Origin: an uncultured Bacteroidales bacterium
GTDB lineage: Bacteria > Bacteroidota > Bacteroidia > Bacteroidales > F082
Direction: 5' to 3'
Assembly: GCA_937896505.1 (NCBI GenBank)
Contig: CALBNP010000156.1
Coordinates: forward strand, 1-39,058
Length of the DNA stretch: 39,058 nt
This document shows positions 1-7,985 of this stretch, piece by piece; position 1 is the first letter of the stretch, and each line of letters begins with the position of its first letter. Under the pieces are notes generated by a model. It had not been told where the DNA came from, made no database searches, and was given only the letters and a program-made list of their open reading frames with translations. The position numbers and the translations under genes were made by a program.

Positions 1-199
1 TCGGGTCGATGAGCAAATCGATGCGTTCGCGTGCCAAAAGCTTGTTGCGCTTCTTGTGTTTAGCCACGGCAGCCTCGCCGCCGCCTTTCATGGCCTCGCC
101 CATCGCCTGACGATAATCAGCCATCAGTTTCAGGAAGTTAGCCTCTTTCTCCTTGAACTCAGCAGAGTTGGTTTGTATGTTTGATTTTAGGACTTGCAT
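1..199 (-). CDS. Acyl-CoA carboxylase carboxyltransferase (beta) subunit, N-terminal part
   Basis: This is a partial gene: only its first 66 codons lie in the window and the rest runs off the left edge. It starts at the ATG on the minus strand at 199. The visible protein has a charged helical N-terminus, a KHKKRNK stretch and then ARERIDLLIDP. That last block is typical of the start of the carboxyltransferase domain in biotin-dependent propionyl-, methylmalonyl- or methylcrotonyl-CoA carboxylases. These enzymes move carboxyl groups from carboxybiotin to acyl-CoA in the cytosol. The T9SS cargo gene ends 15 bases upstream on the same strand, so read-through is possible. The substrate cannot be decided from this fragment. 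Confidence 0.75.
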   Translation of the reverse strand, partial: MQVLKSNIQTNSAEFKEKEANFLKLMADYRQAMGEAMKGGGEAAVAKHKKRNKLLARERIDLLIDP

Positions 200-214
200 A
201 TAGTTTCGTATTTT

Positions 215-1870
215 TTATTTCACCACAGTTTTCATCGAAGCGTCATTTGCCTTTACGACATAAACGCCTGGTTTTAAATTGAATCTGCATTGCGTTACTT
301 GGTTTTGTTGAGCCACAAGGCGGCCCAGCATATCAAAAACCTGAATATCGGCAACAGCATCGTTTTCAACCGAAAGCGTCCCTTCTGAAGAATAAACTTT
401 CAAAGAGGTTAGTTCTATTTCGTTAACATCATAATAGTCGGAATAATACACAGTACATAAACCTTCGTTTCCATCTTTCTTATTCCATCTGCATGAAAGC
501 CACTTGTTTCTCACGGGATTATCATAAAAAGGATTTCCATCAAGAAATAGTGATTCGTTAAAGATTTCGTTATAAATCATGGAAATGCCTAAAATATTGG
601 AAGCATCGTCATTCATGTCAAATGCGTTCTCATAGCATATTTCTGGTTCCCATTCACCATTGTTATAAAAGTATATGCCAAGTTTTGCCATGTTTCCTAT
701 GACATCAAATTCACGAACATGTTTAAAAATGCAAACAAGTTCATTTGAACTGTCGCTCGACAAATATGTAACGGAAACTAATTGGTAGTAATTATTATAG
801 TCATAAAGATATTGATATTCTGCAATCCAACCTTTCGAAAGCAAATAATACGAAACGGTCTTGCAGGTGACATAACCGGCTTCATTTCTTAGGTATTCTC
901 TTTTACTTTCATTTATCCATTGCGGGCCATTGCCATCATAATGTGTTTCCAAAACAAGGCTGTCATTCCCATCGTACTCATACTCGGTTTTATAATCATT
1001 CTCCCAATCGACAGAGACAAGCTTTGTAGAAAGAATTAAGACAAGCCTATTACGTTCATCAAACGTATATTCCGATTTGTAAATAAAAAAGCCTGAATAT
1101 TTGGTTTGGCAAATCAGGTTGTTATTTGCATCGTATGAGTAGATTAACTTTTCTTTTTCCTTCCACTCTTGCGAATGGGACTGCCATTCGGAATGTACTT
1201 TCAGTATCATGTTACGGTTGATGTCATATTCGTATTCTTCCTTGTAACTGTCAACCAAAGTCCCATCAATATCACCTTTTTTGCGAAGAAGGAAAATCAG
1301 GTTCCCTTGGGTATCGTAGGTGTTTTCAATTCTATATGACGCTCTCCAAACGGTTGAATTATTGTTATAATAGTCACATTCTTCCGAAAGGCAATGATTT
1401 TCAGAATCGAAAGTCCAAAAAACTCTCGATTCTGGAGTTCCCCACGAGTAACGTGTTTGCGAAAGACAATTCCCATTACCATCGAATATATATTCGAATC
1501 TGTCCTTTTCTTCCCATTGTTCATTATACCAGTCATATTCGGCTTTCAAAACGCAATTATTATTCTCATCGTAAACATAGGTGTTCTTTTGGGAATAAAT
1601 CATGACATTGCCTTCAAATATCTCTTCAATTCTCATACTTAGGTGTGCGTGGTCATCGTAAGAGTATTTGATGACCGTTTTTCCGCTATCATAATTGTCC
1701 ACAATGCTATCAAACCGTTGCGTGTAATTCAATTGGTTTTGCATGGATTTGCTCATCTGTTCGATGCACAATCCTGATTCCGCCTTACCCAGAGAAGTCC
1801 TATAGGGTTGCTGCGCTGCCGCAACCAAGCAAACGAAGGCAAGAACCAAAGTAAAAGCAATTTTTTTCAT
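215..1870 (-). CDS. T9SS type A sorting-domain protein with YD-like tandem repeats
   Basis: This is a predicted secreted protein of 551 residues. I chose the ATG at 1870 because it opens a clear signal peptide (MKKIAFTLVLAFVCLVAAAQ) and lies about 25 bases after a TATCTTTG promoter element. The longer reading from 1897 would start inside that promoter. The body is built of degenerate units of roughly 40 residues containing Y-x-YD-x-NNN, alternating with aromatic and charged strands, and it resembles YD/RHS-type beta repeats. The last 70 or so residues contain DIQVFDMLGRLV, a Pro-Gly-Val-Tyr turn and a final TVVK, the pattern of a type IX secretion C-terminal sorting domain. The protein is probably exported by Sec, moved across the outer membrane by T9SS and anchored or released. 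Its specific function is not recognised. Confidence 0.8.
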   Translation of the reverse strand: MKKIAFTLVLAFVCLVAAAQQPYRTSLGKAESGLCIEQMSKSMQNQLNYTQRFDSIVDNYDSGKTVIKYSYDDHAHLSMRIEEIFEGNVMIYSQKNTYVYDENNNCVLKAEYDWYNEQWEEKDRFEYIFDGNGNCLSQTRYSWGTPESRVFWTFDSENHCLSEECDYYNNNSTVWRASYRIENTYDTQGNLIFLLRKKGDIDGTLVDSYKEEYEYDINRNMILKVHSEWQSHSQEWKEKEKLIYSYDANNNLICQTKYSGFFIYKSEYTFDERNRLVLILSTKLVSVDWENDYKTEYEYDGNDSLVLETHYDGNGPQWINESKREYLRNEAGYVTCKTVSYYLLSKGWIAEYQYLYDYNNYYQLVSVTYLSSDSSNELVCIFKHVREFDVIGNMAKLGIYFYNNGEWEPEICYENAFDMNDDASNILGISMIYNEIFNESLFLDGNPFYDNPVRNKWLSCRWNKKDGNEGLCTVYYSDYYDVNEIELTSLKVYSSEGTLSVENDAVADIQVFDMLGRLVAQQNQVTQCRFNLKPGVYVVKANDASMKTVVK

Positions 1871-1894
1871 GATAATATGATTTTTAGATTTGCG

Positions 1895-1902
1895 CAAAGA
1901 TA
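1895..1902 (-). promoter_or_regulatory. Bacteroidota -7 promoter element for the T9SS cargo gene
   Basis: The minus strand reads TATCTTTG here, an exact match to TAnnTTTG, followed by GCG. It lies 24 bases before the ATG at 1870, which gives a leader of about 18 bases. No good -33 TTTG was found at the expected spacing. Confidence 0.55.
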
Positions 1903-1943
1903 GGCTTTTTTTGGCTTATTAATTAAGGTAAACTCATTTTGTT

Positions 1944-1951
1944 TATTTTTG
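1944..1951 (+). promoter_or_regulatory. Bacteroidota -7 promoter element for ftsX
   Basis: TATTTTTG matches TAnnTTTG and is followed by CG. It lies 18 bases before the ftsX ATG at 1970 and is divergent from the promoter at 1895-1902. A -33 element at canonical spacing is not obvious. Confidence 0.5.
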
Positions 1952-1969
1952 CGTTCTCAAATCGGGAAA

Positions 1970-2848
1970 ATGTCGGAAAGAAGTTCAAATAGAAACCGTG
2001 TTGCAGGCTCCTACGCCATGTCGCTGTTCAGCATCATGCTGGTGCTGTTTCTTTTAGGTGCCTTCGCCATGCTGATGATGCACGCCAGCAGGCTCTCGAA
2101 CTACATCAAGGAAAACATCGGTTTCGAGATTGTGATGAACAGCAACGTGAAGGAAGCCAACATCTTGCGCCTGCAAAAGGAACTCGATGCCATGCCCGCT
2201 GTGAAATCGACGGAATACATCACCAAGGACGAGGCCATCAAGCGGCTCAGCGAAGACCTCGGCGAAGACTTCCTACAATGGCTCGGCAACGAAGAGAACC
2301 CCTTGCTGCCTTCCATCGACGTGCGCTTCAATGCCGCCTATGCCAACAACGACAGCCTCAACATCATCGAAAGCCAGCTGCTCGAAAACCCCGATATTAA
2401 AGAGGTGTATTACCAGAAGTCGCTCGTCGATGTCATCAACCAGAATGTGCGGCGCATCGGTGGCGGCCTGATGATTGCAAGCATCATCCTGCTGGTCATT
2501 GCCATTGCGCTGATACGCAACACCATACGCCTTTCGATATACTCAAAGCGATTTTTAGTACGCAGTATGCAGCTCGTCGGTGCGACGGCTTCCTACATCC
2601 GCCGGCCTTTCATCCGCAGCGGCATCTCGCAAGGCTTCTTCGGTGCGCTTTTGGCCGACATCATGCTTTTCTTGGCCATGTATAGCCTCAACAAGCACAT
2701 CCCTGAACTTGCAGTAATCCAAGACCTCAACACTTCCATTGCCATTTATGTCGGCATCATCGTGTTGGGCATCATTTTGGCGGCCTTCTCCACCCGCTCA
2801 GCCGTCAGGAAATATCTGAACGCACACGTAGATAGACTTTATGCGTGA
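1970..2848 (+). CDS. ftsX: Cell division protein FtsX
   Basis: This is the permease-like subunit of the FtsEX ABC complex. FtsEX sits at the division septum and couples ATP hydrolysis by FtsE to activation of peptidoglycan hydrolases. The 292-residue protein has the FtsX layout: a short cytoplasmic N-terminus, a first membrane helix at about residues 16-37, an extracellular domain of about 120 residues, then three membrane helices near 165-185, 220-240 and 255-275. I preferred the ATG at 1970 over an in-frame TTG at 1949, because the TTG overlaps the promoter motif. No ftsE lies next to it, as is common in Bacteroidales. Downstream genes on the same strand belong to the conserved ftsX-DUF3098-uppP-truB-queA block. 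Confidence 0.92.
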   Translation: MSERSSNRNRVAGSYAMSLFSIMLVLFLLGAFAMLMMHASRLSNYIKENIGFEIVMNSNVKEANILRLQKELDAMPAVKSTEYITKDEAIKRLSEDLGEDFLQWLGNEENPLLPSIDVRFNAAYANNDSLNIIESQLLENPDIKEVYYQKSLVDVINQNVRRIGGGLMIASIILLVIAIALIRNTIRLSIYSKRFLVRSMQLVGATASYIRRPFIRSGISQGFFGALLADIMLFLAMYSLNKHIPELAVIQDLNTSIAIYVGIIVLGIILAAFSTRSAVRKYLNAHVDRLYA

Positions 2849-2920
2849 AGAAAATACTCATTCACATCTCCAAATAACGAAATATTCTCCCCAAAAATCC
2901 GTTGATAAAGCCAAAAGTCC

Positions 2921-2928
2921 TATTTTTG
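2921..2928 (+). promoter_or_regulatory. Bacteroidota -7 promoter element for the DUF3098-uppP-truB operon
   Basis: TATTTTTG matches TAnnTTTG and is followed by CGC. It lies 15 bases before the ATG at 2944. A TTG at 2902-2904 could be a -33 box, but the 16-base spacing is shorter than the usual 19-21. Confidence 0.5.
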
Positions 2929-2943
2929 CGCAAAATTACCGTT

Positions 2944-3213
2944 ATGGCAAACAACAACACTCAGAAGAAAATGGCCGAAAACACTGAAGGCCAAAAAGCT
3001 ATGCCCTTCGGCAAGCAGAATTATATCATCGTGCTCATCGGCATCGCCCTCATCGCCTTGGGTTTCATCCTCATGCGTGGAGGCGGCTCGACCGACCCTA
3101 ACGTGTTCAACGAGAAGATGTTCGACTTCCAGCACATCACCTTGGCACCTATCTTGGTGCTGGTTGGTTTCGTCGTTGAGATTGTGGCCATCTTTTGGAG
3201 GAGCAAGAAATGA
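2944..3213 (+). CDS. DUF3098 small membrane protein
   Basis: This is an 89-residue inner-membrane protein of unknown biochemical role. The start at 2944 follows a promoter element and removes a basic extension present in the longer reading frame. After a polar N-terminus of about 30 residues come two hydrophobic helices, around residues 33-52 and 70-85. They are separated by a Gly-rich loop and the family-like segment VFNEKMFDFQ, and the protein ends in a basic tail, WRSKK. Its stop overlaps the uppP start in an ATGA arrangement, so the two genes should be translationally coupled. DUF3098 proteins are typical of Bacteroidota and sit next to uppP. A link to undecaprenyl phosphate recycling or septal envelope synthesis is inferred from position only. 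Confidence 0.85.
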   Translation: MANNNTQKKMAENTEGQKAMPFGKQNYIIVLIGIALIALGFILMRGGGSTDPNVFNEKMFDFQHITLAPILVLVGFVVEIVAIFWRSKK

Positions 3214-4016
3214 GTTGGTTCCAAGCCCTTATTTTGGGCCTCGTGCAAGGCCTCACGGAATATCTGCCCGTCAGCAGTAGCGGTCACCTCACCATCGGCG
3301 CCAACCTTTTCGGCCTCAACGGTGAAGAGAACCTGGCCTTTTCCGTTGCCGTGCATGTCGCCACCGTGCTCAGCACCTGCGTCATCCTCTGGAAAGAAAT
3401 CGTTTGGCTTTTCCAAGATTTCTTTAAGTTCAAGTGGAACGAAGGCACGAAATACATCGTCAACATTCTCATCTCGATGATTCCTGTCGCCATAGTAGGT
3501 TTCTTCTTCAAGGACCAGGTGGAAGCCATCTTCGGTAGCGGCTTGTTGGTCGTAGGCATCTGCCTGCTCATCACAGCCACGCTTCTCGCCTTCTCCTATT
3601 TCGCCAAGCCGCGGCAAAAAGAAAACATTTCGCCTTTGCATGCCTTCATCATCGGCATAGCGCAAGCCGTAGCCGTGCTTCCAGGTCTCTCGCGCTCGGG
3701 CAGCACTATCTCCACGGGTTTGCTCCTTGGCAACAAGAAAGAAAAGTTGGCACAGTTCTCGTTCCTCATGGTCATCCCACCCATCCTTGGCGAAGCCCTT
3801 TTGGATGTGAAAGACATGCTTGAAGTTGGTGTAGAGACCACCATGGCCGGACTGCCTACAACCTCGCTCATCATAGGTTTCATTGCCGCTTTCGTCAGCG
3901 GCTGCCTCGCCTGCAAGTGGATGATCAACATCGTGAAGAAAGGCAAGCTCATCTGGTTTGCCGTTTATTGCGCCATCGTCGGTCTGCTGGCCATCGTATT
4001 ACCTTATTGCCTATAA
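3210..4016 (+). CDS. uppP: Undecaprenyl-diphosphatase UppP (BacA family)
   Basis: This integral membrane enzyme removes a phosphate from undecaprenyl diphosphate, regenerating the lipid carrier used for peptidoglycan and O-antigen building blocks. Loss lowers bacitracin resistance in other bacteria. The 268-residue protein has both family signatures: TEYLPVSSSGHL near residues 16-27 and PGLSRSGST at about 158-166, with many hydrophobic helices between and after. The start at 3210 is set by the first signature and by the four-base ATGA overlap with the DUF3098 gene; an in-frame ATG five codons upstream lies within that gene. truB begins 8 bases after the stop. Confidence 0.95.
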   Translation: MSWFQALILGLVQGLTEYLPVSSSGHLTIGANLFGLNGEENLAFSVAVHVATVLSTCVILWKEIVWLFQDFFKFKWNEGTKYIVNILISMIPVAIVGFFFKDQVEAIFGSGLLVVGICLLITATLLAFSYFAKPRQKENISPLHAFIIGIAQAVAVLPGLSRSGSTISTGLLLGNKKEKLAQFSFLMVIPPILGEALLDVKDMLEVGVETTMAGLPTTSLIIGFIAAFVSGCLACKWMINIVKKGKLIWFAVYCAIVGLLAIVLPYCL

Positions 4017-4024
4017 TTGCGCCA

Positions 4025-4768
4025 ATGTTCAACTTCGAAGACGGAGAGGTCATCCTCATCGACAAGCCCATCGACTGGACCTCGTTCGACACGGTCAACT
4101 TCATTCGCGCCCTCATCAAGCGCTTCTATAAGATTCCCAAACTGAAAGTCGGCCATGCCGGGACTCTCGACCCTTTGGCCACCGGTCTCTTGATTTTGTG
4201 CACAGGAAAGAAAACCAAGCAGATAGAAGAATACCAAGCCAAGATAAAGACCTATACCGGCACCATCTTGTTAGGACAGACCACACCCACTTTCGACCTT
4301 GAAAGCGAACCTGACCAGACCTTTTCCACCGAAGGCATTACGGCTGAGCAAATCGAGGATGCCCGAATGAAGTTCATCGGCGACATCAAGCAATATCCGC
4401 CCAAATATTCCGCCATCAAAATCAAGGGCAAACGCGCTTTCGATTATGCCCGCAGCGATGAAGAAATCGAGCTGAAAGCCCGCGACATTCACATCGAAGA
4501 TTTCAAGCTTAACACGGAGCGTTTCCCAGAATTGGATTTTGAAGTGACCTGCAGCAAAGGCACTTACATCCGTAGTCTTGCCAACGATTTAGGCAAGGAA
4601 CTCGGCAACGGCGCCTGCCTGAAATCATTGCGGCGCACCCGAATCGGCGACTTCAAAGTAGAAGATGCTTGGCAGCTTGAAGATTTGAAACAGCATATCA
4701 TTGACACGGGCGAGGAATTCATAGCAATGCGAAAAGTCATGCAAGAAGCTGAGCAAAATAAGCATTGA
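4025..4768 (+). CDS. truB: tRNA pseudouridine(55) synthase TruB
   Basis: TruB converts uridine 55 in the T-loop of tRNAs to pseudouridine. The 247-residue protein contains the catalytic block GHAGTLDPLATGLL with the nucleophilic Asp at residue 49. It also has IDKP near the N-terminus, KYSAIKIKGKRAFDYAR in the middle and CSKGTYIRSLANDLG in the C-terminal half. The length fits the short form, with little beyond the catalytic domain. The chosen ATG at 4025 opens MFNFEDGEVILIDKP, the usual N-terminal region of the family; the longer open frame overlaps uppP and is spurious. Only 8 bases separate it from uppP, so it is probably the last gene of the operon starting at 2944, as queA has its own promoter. 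Confidence 0.95.
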   Translation: MFNFEDGEVILIDKPIDWTSFDTVNFIRALIKRFYKIPKLKVGHAGTLDPLATGLLILCTGKKTKQIEEYQAKIKTYTGTILLGQTTPTFDLESEPDQTFSTEGITAEQIEDARMKFIGDIKQYPPKYSAIKIKGKRAFDYARSDEEIELKARDIHIEDFKLNTERFPELDFEVTCSKGTYIRSLANDLGKELGNGACLKSLRRTRIGDFKVEDAWQLEDLKQHIIDTGEEFIAMRKVMQEAEQNKH

Positions 4769-4792
4769 TTATCAGCATTTTAATAAAAAAAC

Positions 4793-4823
4793 TTGACAAA
4801 ATTTCGTTTCTGTATTATCTTTG
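4793..4823 (+). promoter_or_regulatory. Strong Bacteroidota promoter for queA
   Basis: A -33 TTG (within CTTGACA) at 4793-4795 is followed after 20 bases by the -7 element TATCTTTG at 4816-4823. This is close to the full consensus and one of the best promoters in the window. The leader to the ATG at 4866 would be about 35 bases. Confidence 0.7.
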
Positions 4824-4865
4824 CGCGTTTTGCACGAAGATAATAACAACTAAACCATATCATAA

Positions 4866-5912
4866 ATGAAATTATCACAATTCAAATTCAACTTGCCAAG
4901 CGAGCTGATTGCCTTGGAACCTACCATGAACCGTGACGAAGCACGCCTGATGGTCATCAACCGCAGAACCCAGAAAATCGAGCACCGCATGTTCAAAGAC
5001 CTGGTGGATTACACCAAAGATGGCGACGTGTTTGTCATCAACAACACGAAGGTGTTTCCTGCCAAACTCTACGGCGAAAAGGAAAAGACCGGCGCAAAAA
5101 TCGAAGTGCTACTGCTCCGCGAGCTGAACCACGAAAGCCGTCTGTGGGATGTACTGGTCGATCCGGCACGCAAAATCCGCATCGGCAACAAGCTTTATTT
5201 CGGCAACGACGAGTTGGTGGCCGAAGTCATCGACAACACCACCTCGCGTGGTCGCACCTTGCGTTTCCTCTATGATGGGCCATACGAAGAGTTCAAGAAG
5301 ACCTTGTTCGGCTTGGGCCATACGCCTATCCCGAAGGAAATAGGCCGCGAAGAGAGACCTGAAGACGCCGAAGACTTCCAGACCATCTACGCCAAGGTGG
5401 AAGGTGCTGTTTCGGCCCCTACCGCTGGCATGCACTTCAGCAAGATACTGATGAAGCGCCTCGAAATCATCGGAGCCTCGTTTGCCGAGCTTACCTTGCA
5501 TCCTGGCATGGGTAACTTCCGCGACATCGAAGTGGAAGACCTCACCAAGCACAAGCCCGACTCGGAAGAGATGTACATCGGCCAAGACTGCTGCGACCTC
5601 GTGAATGCCGCCAACCAACGTCACAACAACGTGTTCGCCGTCGGCACCACCTCGATGAAAGCCTTGGAAACCGCCGTCACCATCTCCGGAAAAATCAAGC
5701 CTTTCAACGGCTGGACCAACAAGTTCATCTTCCCGCCCTACAACTTCACCGTGGCCAACTGCATGATTACCAACTTCCACCTGCCAAAATCACCAATGAT
5801 GATGGAAGTGGCCGCCTTCGCTGGATACGACTTTCTCATGAAAGCCTACAAGGAAGCCGTGAACGAAAAATACCGTTTCTTCACCTACGGCGATGCGATG
5901 TTGATTATTTGA
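4866..5912 (+). CDS. queA: S-adenosylmethionine:tRNA ribosyltransferase-isomerase QueA
   Basis: QueA transfers and rearranges the ribosyl part of S-adenosylmethionine onto 7-aminomethyl-7-deazaguanine in tRNA, making epoxyqueuosine at position 34. The 348-residue length is normal. Recognisable blocks are the N-terminal FNLPSELIALEP and RDEARLMV, GDVFVINNTKVFPAKL, EGAVSAPTAGMHFS in the centre, LHPGMGNFRDIEVEDLTKH, and ITNFHLPKSPMMMEVAAFAG near the C-terminus. It is expressed from its own promoter at 4793-4823, 97 bases after truB, so the two tRNA-modification genes are adjacent but probably separate transcription units. A 24-bp tandem repeat array begins at its stop codon. Confidence 0.96.
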   Translation: MKLSQFKFNLPSELIALEPTMNRDEARLMVINRRTQKIEHRMFKDLVDYTKDGDVFVINNTKVFPAKLYGEKEKTGAKIEVLLLRELNHESRLWDVLVDPARKIRIGNKLYFGNDELVAEVIDNTTSRGRTLRFLYDGPYEEFKKTLFGLGHTPIPKEIGREERPEDAEDFQTIYAKVEGAVSAPTAGMHFSKILMKRLEIIGASFAELTLHPGMGNFRDIEVEDLTKHKPDSEEMYIGQDCCDLVNAANQRHNNVFAVGTTSMKALETAVTISGKIKPFNGWTNKFIFPPYNFTVANCMITNFHLPKSPMMMEVAAFAGYDFLMKAYKEAVNEKYRFFTYGDAMLII

Positions 5913-6102
5913 CCTGGGGACAATTTGACTATGTGACTTAGGGACAATTTGACTCTGTGACTTGGGGACATTTAGACTATGTGACTTAGGGACATTTAGA
6001 CTATGTGACTTAGGGACATTTGGACTGTTTGACTTGGGGACAATTTGACTATGTGACTTGGGGACATTTAGACTATGTGACTTAGGGACAATCTGACAGA
6101 TT
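5911..6102. repeat. 24-bp tandem repeat array, eight units
   Basis: Eight consecutive 24-base units start at 5911, 5935, 5959, 5983, 6007, 6031, 6055 and 6079. Each begins GACTTRGGGACA (GACC in the first unit), and most end in GACTATGT. Two sub-variants differ in the middle, CAATTTGACT versus CATTTAGACT, and are interspersed. The last unit is degenerate. There are no unique spacers, so this is not CRISPR. The array starts inside the queA stop codon and fills most of the gap to glyS. A related stretch lies at 13267-13324. Confidence 0.9.
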
Positions 6103-6112
6103 GATTTTGCAA

Positions 6113-6172
6113 GTTTGAATTATAAATCTTTAAATCTTGAATCTTTAAATTCTTAAATCTTTGAATCTTAAA
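6113..6172. repeat. AT-rich low-complexity tract before glyS
   Basis: Short irregular repeats of the type AAATCTTTGAATCTT run up to the glyS start. The region has no clear TAnnTTTG promoter, although near matches occur within the repeats. It probably carries the glyS leader. Confidence 0.55.
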
Positions 6173-6184
6173 TAACTACCTTAT

Positions 6185-7708
6185 ATGAATCAGGAAGAAT
6201 TTTTCAAAAAGATAACTTCACACGCTAAGGAATATGGTTTCATTTTCCAGTCGAGTGAAATTTACGATGGTCTGTCGGCTGTTTACGATTATGGCCAAAA
6301 TGGTGTCGAACTGAAGAAAAACATCCGTGAATACTGGTGGAAAGCCATGGTTCAGATGCACGAAAACATTGTCGGCATCGATGCTTCAATCTTCATGCAC
6401 CCGACCACTTGGAAGGCTTCGGGCCACTTGGATGCTTTCAACGACCCGCTCATCGACAACCGCGACTCGAAGAAGCGTTACCGCGCCGATGTCTTGGTGG
6501 AAGACTACATGGCCAAGATTGAGGAAAAAATCAACAAGGAAGTTGAAAAGGCAAGAAAGCGTTTTGGCGATGCCTTTAATGAGGAACAATTTGTGAGCAC
6601 CAATCCGCGCGTGTTGGAATACAAGGCCAAGATTGAGGAAATCAGTCACCGCCTGTATGGCGCTATGGAGGCTAACGACCTTGATGCCATCAAGCAGCTG
6701 ATTCTTGACCTTGAAATCGTTTGCCCTATTTCGGGTACCCGCAACTGGACAGATGTGCGTCAGTTCAACCTGATGTTCTCAACCCAGATGGGTTCCGTAG
6801 CCGATGGCGCTGACACCATTTATCTGCGTCCTGAAACGGCTCAAGGCATTTTCGTAAACTACCTGAATGTGCAGAAGACTGGCCGCATGAAGATTCCATT
6901 TGGCATTGCCCAGACCGGCAAGGCTTTCCGTAATGAAATCGTGGCCCGTCAGTTCATTTTCCGTATGCGTGAATTCGAGCAGATGGAAATGCAGTTCTTC
7001 GTACGCCCTGGCACCGAATTGGAATGGTTCAAGCAATGGAAGCAGGAACGCCTCAACTGGCACCTTTCATTAGGTCTGCCGGCTGAAAAATACCGTTTCC
7101 ACGATCACGAGAAACTGGCTCACTATGCCAATGCCGCTACCGATATCGAATTTGATTTCCCATTCGGTTTCAAGGAACTGGAAGGCATCCACAGCCGCAC
7201 CGATTTCGACCTTTCGGCCCACGCCAAATATTCAGGCAAGAAATTGCAGTATTTCGATCCTGACACCAACGAAAGCTATACGCCTTACGTCATCGAAACT
7301 TCCATCGGCCTCGACCGTATGTTCCTTGCCATGTTGAGCCATGCCTACACCGAGGAAAAACTGGAAGACGGCACCGAACGCGTTGTGCTGAAACTGCCGG
7401 CAATTTTGGCTCCTTACAAGGTGGCCGTTCTGCCATTGGTAAAGAAAGACGGTCTGCCGGAAAAGGCTCGCGAAATCATCGACTCGCTGAAATACGATTT
7501 CATGTGCCAATACGAGGAAAAGGACAGCATCGGCAAGCGTTACCGCCGTCAGGATGCCATCGGTACGCCGATGTGCGTTACCGTCGATAACCAGACTTTG
7601 GAAGACAACACCGTCACTGTGCGCGACCGCGACACGATGAATCAGGTGCGCGTCCCGATCGAGAACCTCCGCGGCATGATTTTCGAGGAATTGAAACCTA
7701 AAAAATGA
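6185..7708 (+). CDS. glyS: Glycine--tRNA ligase (single-chain alpha2 type)
   Basis: This enzyme charges tRNA-Gly with glycine. It is the 507-residue homodimeric class II form, used by eukaryotes, archaea and Bacteroidota, not the alpha/beta tetramer of proteobacteria. Diagnostic blocks are SSEIYDGLSAVYDYGQNGVE at the N-terminus, RPETAQGIFVNYLN near residue 215, RNEIVARQFIFRMREFEQME (motif 2 region), and ETSIGLDRMFLAML near residues 372-385 (motif 3). An anticodon-binding domain follows, with APYKVAVLPL and RYRRQDAIGTPMCVTVD. The ATG at 6185 opens the usual N-terminus. The gene stands alone between the queA repeat array and a palindrome doublet. Confidence 0.96.
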   Translation: MNQEEFFKKITSHAKEYGFIFQSSEIYDGLSAVYDYGQNGVELKKNIREYWWKAMVQMHENIVGIDASIFMHPTTWKASGHLDAFNDPLIDNRDSKKRYRADVLVEDYMAKIEEKINKEVEKARKRFGDAFNEEQFVSTNPRVLEYKAKIEEISHRLYGAMEANDLDAIKQLILDLEIVCPISGTRNWTDVRQFNLMFSTQMGSVADGADTIYLRPETAQGIFVNYLNVQKTGRMKIPFGIAQTGKAFRNEIVARQFIFRMREFEQMEMQFFVRPGTELEWFKQWKQERLNWHLSLGLPAEKYRFHDHEKLAHYANAATDIEFDFPFGFKELEGIHSRTDFDLSAHAKYSGKKLQYFDPDTNESYTPYVIETSIGLDRMFLAMLSHAYTEEKLEDGTERVVLKLPAILAPYKVAVLPLVKKDGLPEKAREIIDSLKYDFMCQYEEKDSIGKRYRRQDAIGTPMCVTVDNQTLEDNTVTVRDRDTMNQVRVPIENLRGMIFEELKPKK

Positions 7709-7721
7709 TGGGTTTACCCTT

Positions 7722-7749
7722 GTAGAGACGTGCCATGGCGCGTCTCAAG
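7722..7749. repeat. Dispersed 28-bp palindrome, copy A
   Basis: This copy reads GTAGAGACGTGCCA and then a degenerate mirror ending CAAG instead of CTAC. It is 14 bases past the glyS stop and pairs with copy B to form a doublet. Confidence 0.85.
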
Positions 7750-7766
7750 ACGCAAATTTTGTCTTT

Positions 7767-7794
7767 ATAGAGACGCGCCATGGCGCGTCTCTAC
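7767..7794. repeat. Dispersed 28-bp palindrome, copy B
   Basis: This copy has the half-site ATAGAGACGCGCCA followed by its near-perfect mirror ending TCTCTAC. It differs from the consensus only at the first base. The region between glyS and the next gene otherwise holds an AT-rich promoter area. Confidence 0.9.
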
Positions 7795-7948
7795 AGGCAA
7801 AACATAATAGACAAACCCATAGACAACGATTGGACATCGGTTTTTCAACAAGCTGATTTCCAATCGTTTATTTTTATACCTTCAATTTTTATGATAGACA
7901 AGGCATTTTAGGGGCTTGACAAAACGATTTTAGCGTTGGGGAATGTTC

Positions 7949-7956
7949 TAATTTTG
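7949..7956 (+). promoter_or_regulatory. Bacteroidota -7 promoter element for the LRR/GLUG gene
   Basis: TAATTTTG matches TAnnTTTG and is followed by CATTGC. It lies 29 bases before the ATG at 7986. A TTGAC at 7916 is too far upstream for a standard -33 box. Confidence 0.45.
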
Positions 7957-7985
7957 CATTGCAAACAAACAAAATCTGTAACGCT

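Larger units (their letters stand above)
7708..7820. repeat. Inverted-repeat unit enclosing palindrome copies A and B
   Basis: ATGGGTTT at 7708-7715 and AAACCCAT at 7813-7820 are complementary outer arms. They enclose the two palindromes and an inner AAGAC/GTCTT pair. The whole could fold into one multi-branched hairpin of about 113 bases and resembles a REP doublet or small non-autonomous element. It could also end glyS transcription. Confidence 0.5.

Noticed and set aside
1949..1969. TTG start for ftsX
   Set aside because: The TTG is part of the promoter element TATTTTTG; the ATG at 1970 fits the family N-terminus.
3021..3665. 214-codon minus-strand open frame across DUF3098 and uppP
   Set aside because: It crosses two well-supported genes on the other strand and has no recognisable motifs.
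3917..4024. Upstream extension of truB
   Set aside because: It overlaps uppP in another frame and has no family similarity; the TruB N-terminus begins at 4025.
5911..6102. CRISPR array
   Set aside because: Units are contiguous and have no unique spacers; no cas genes are present.
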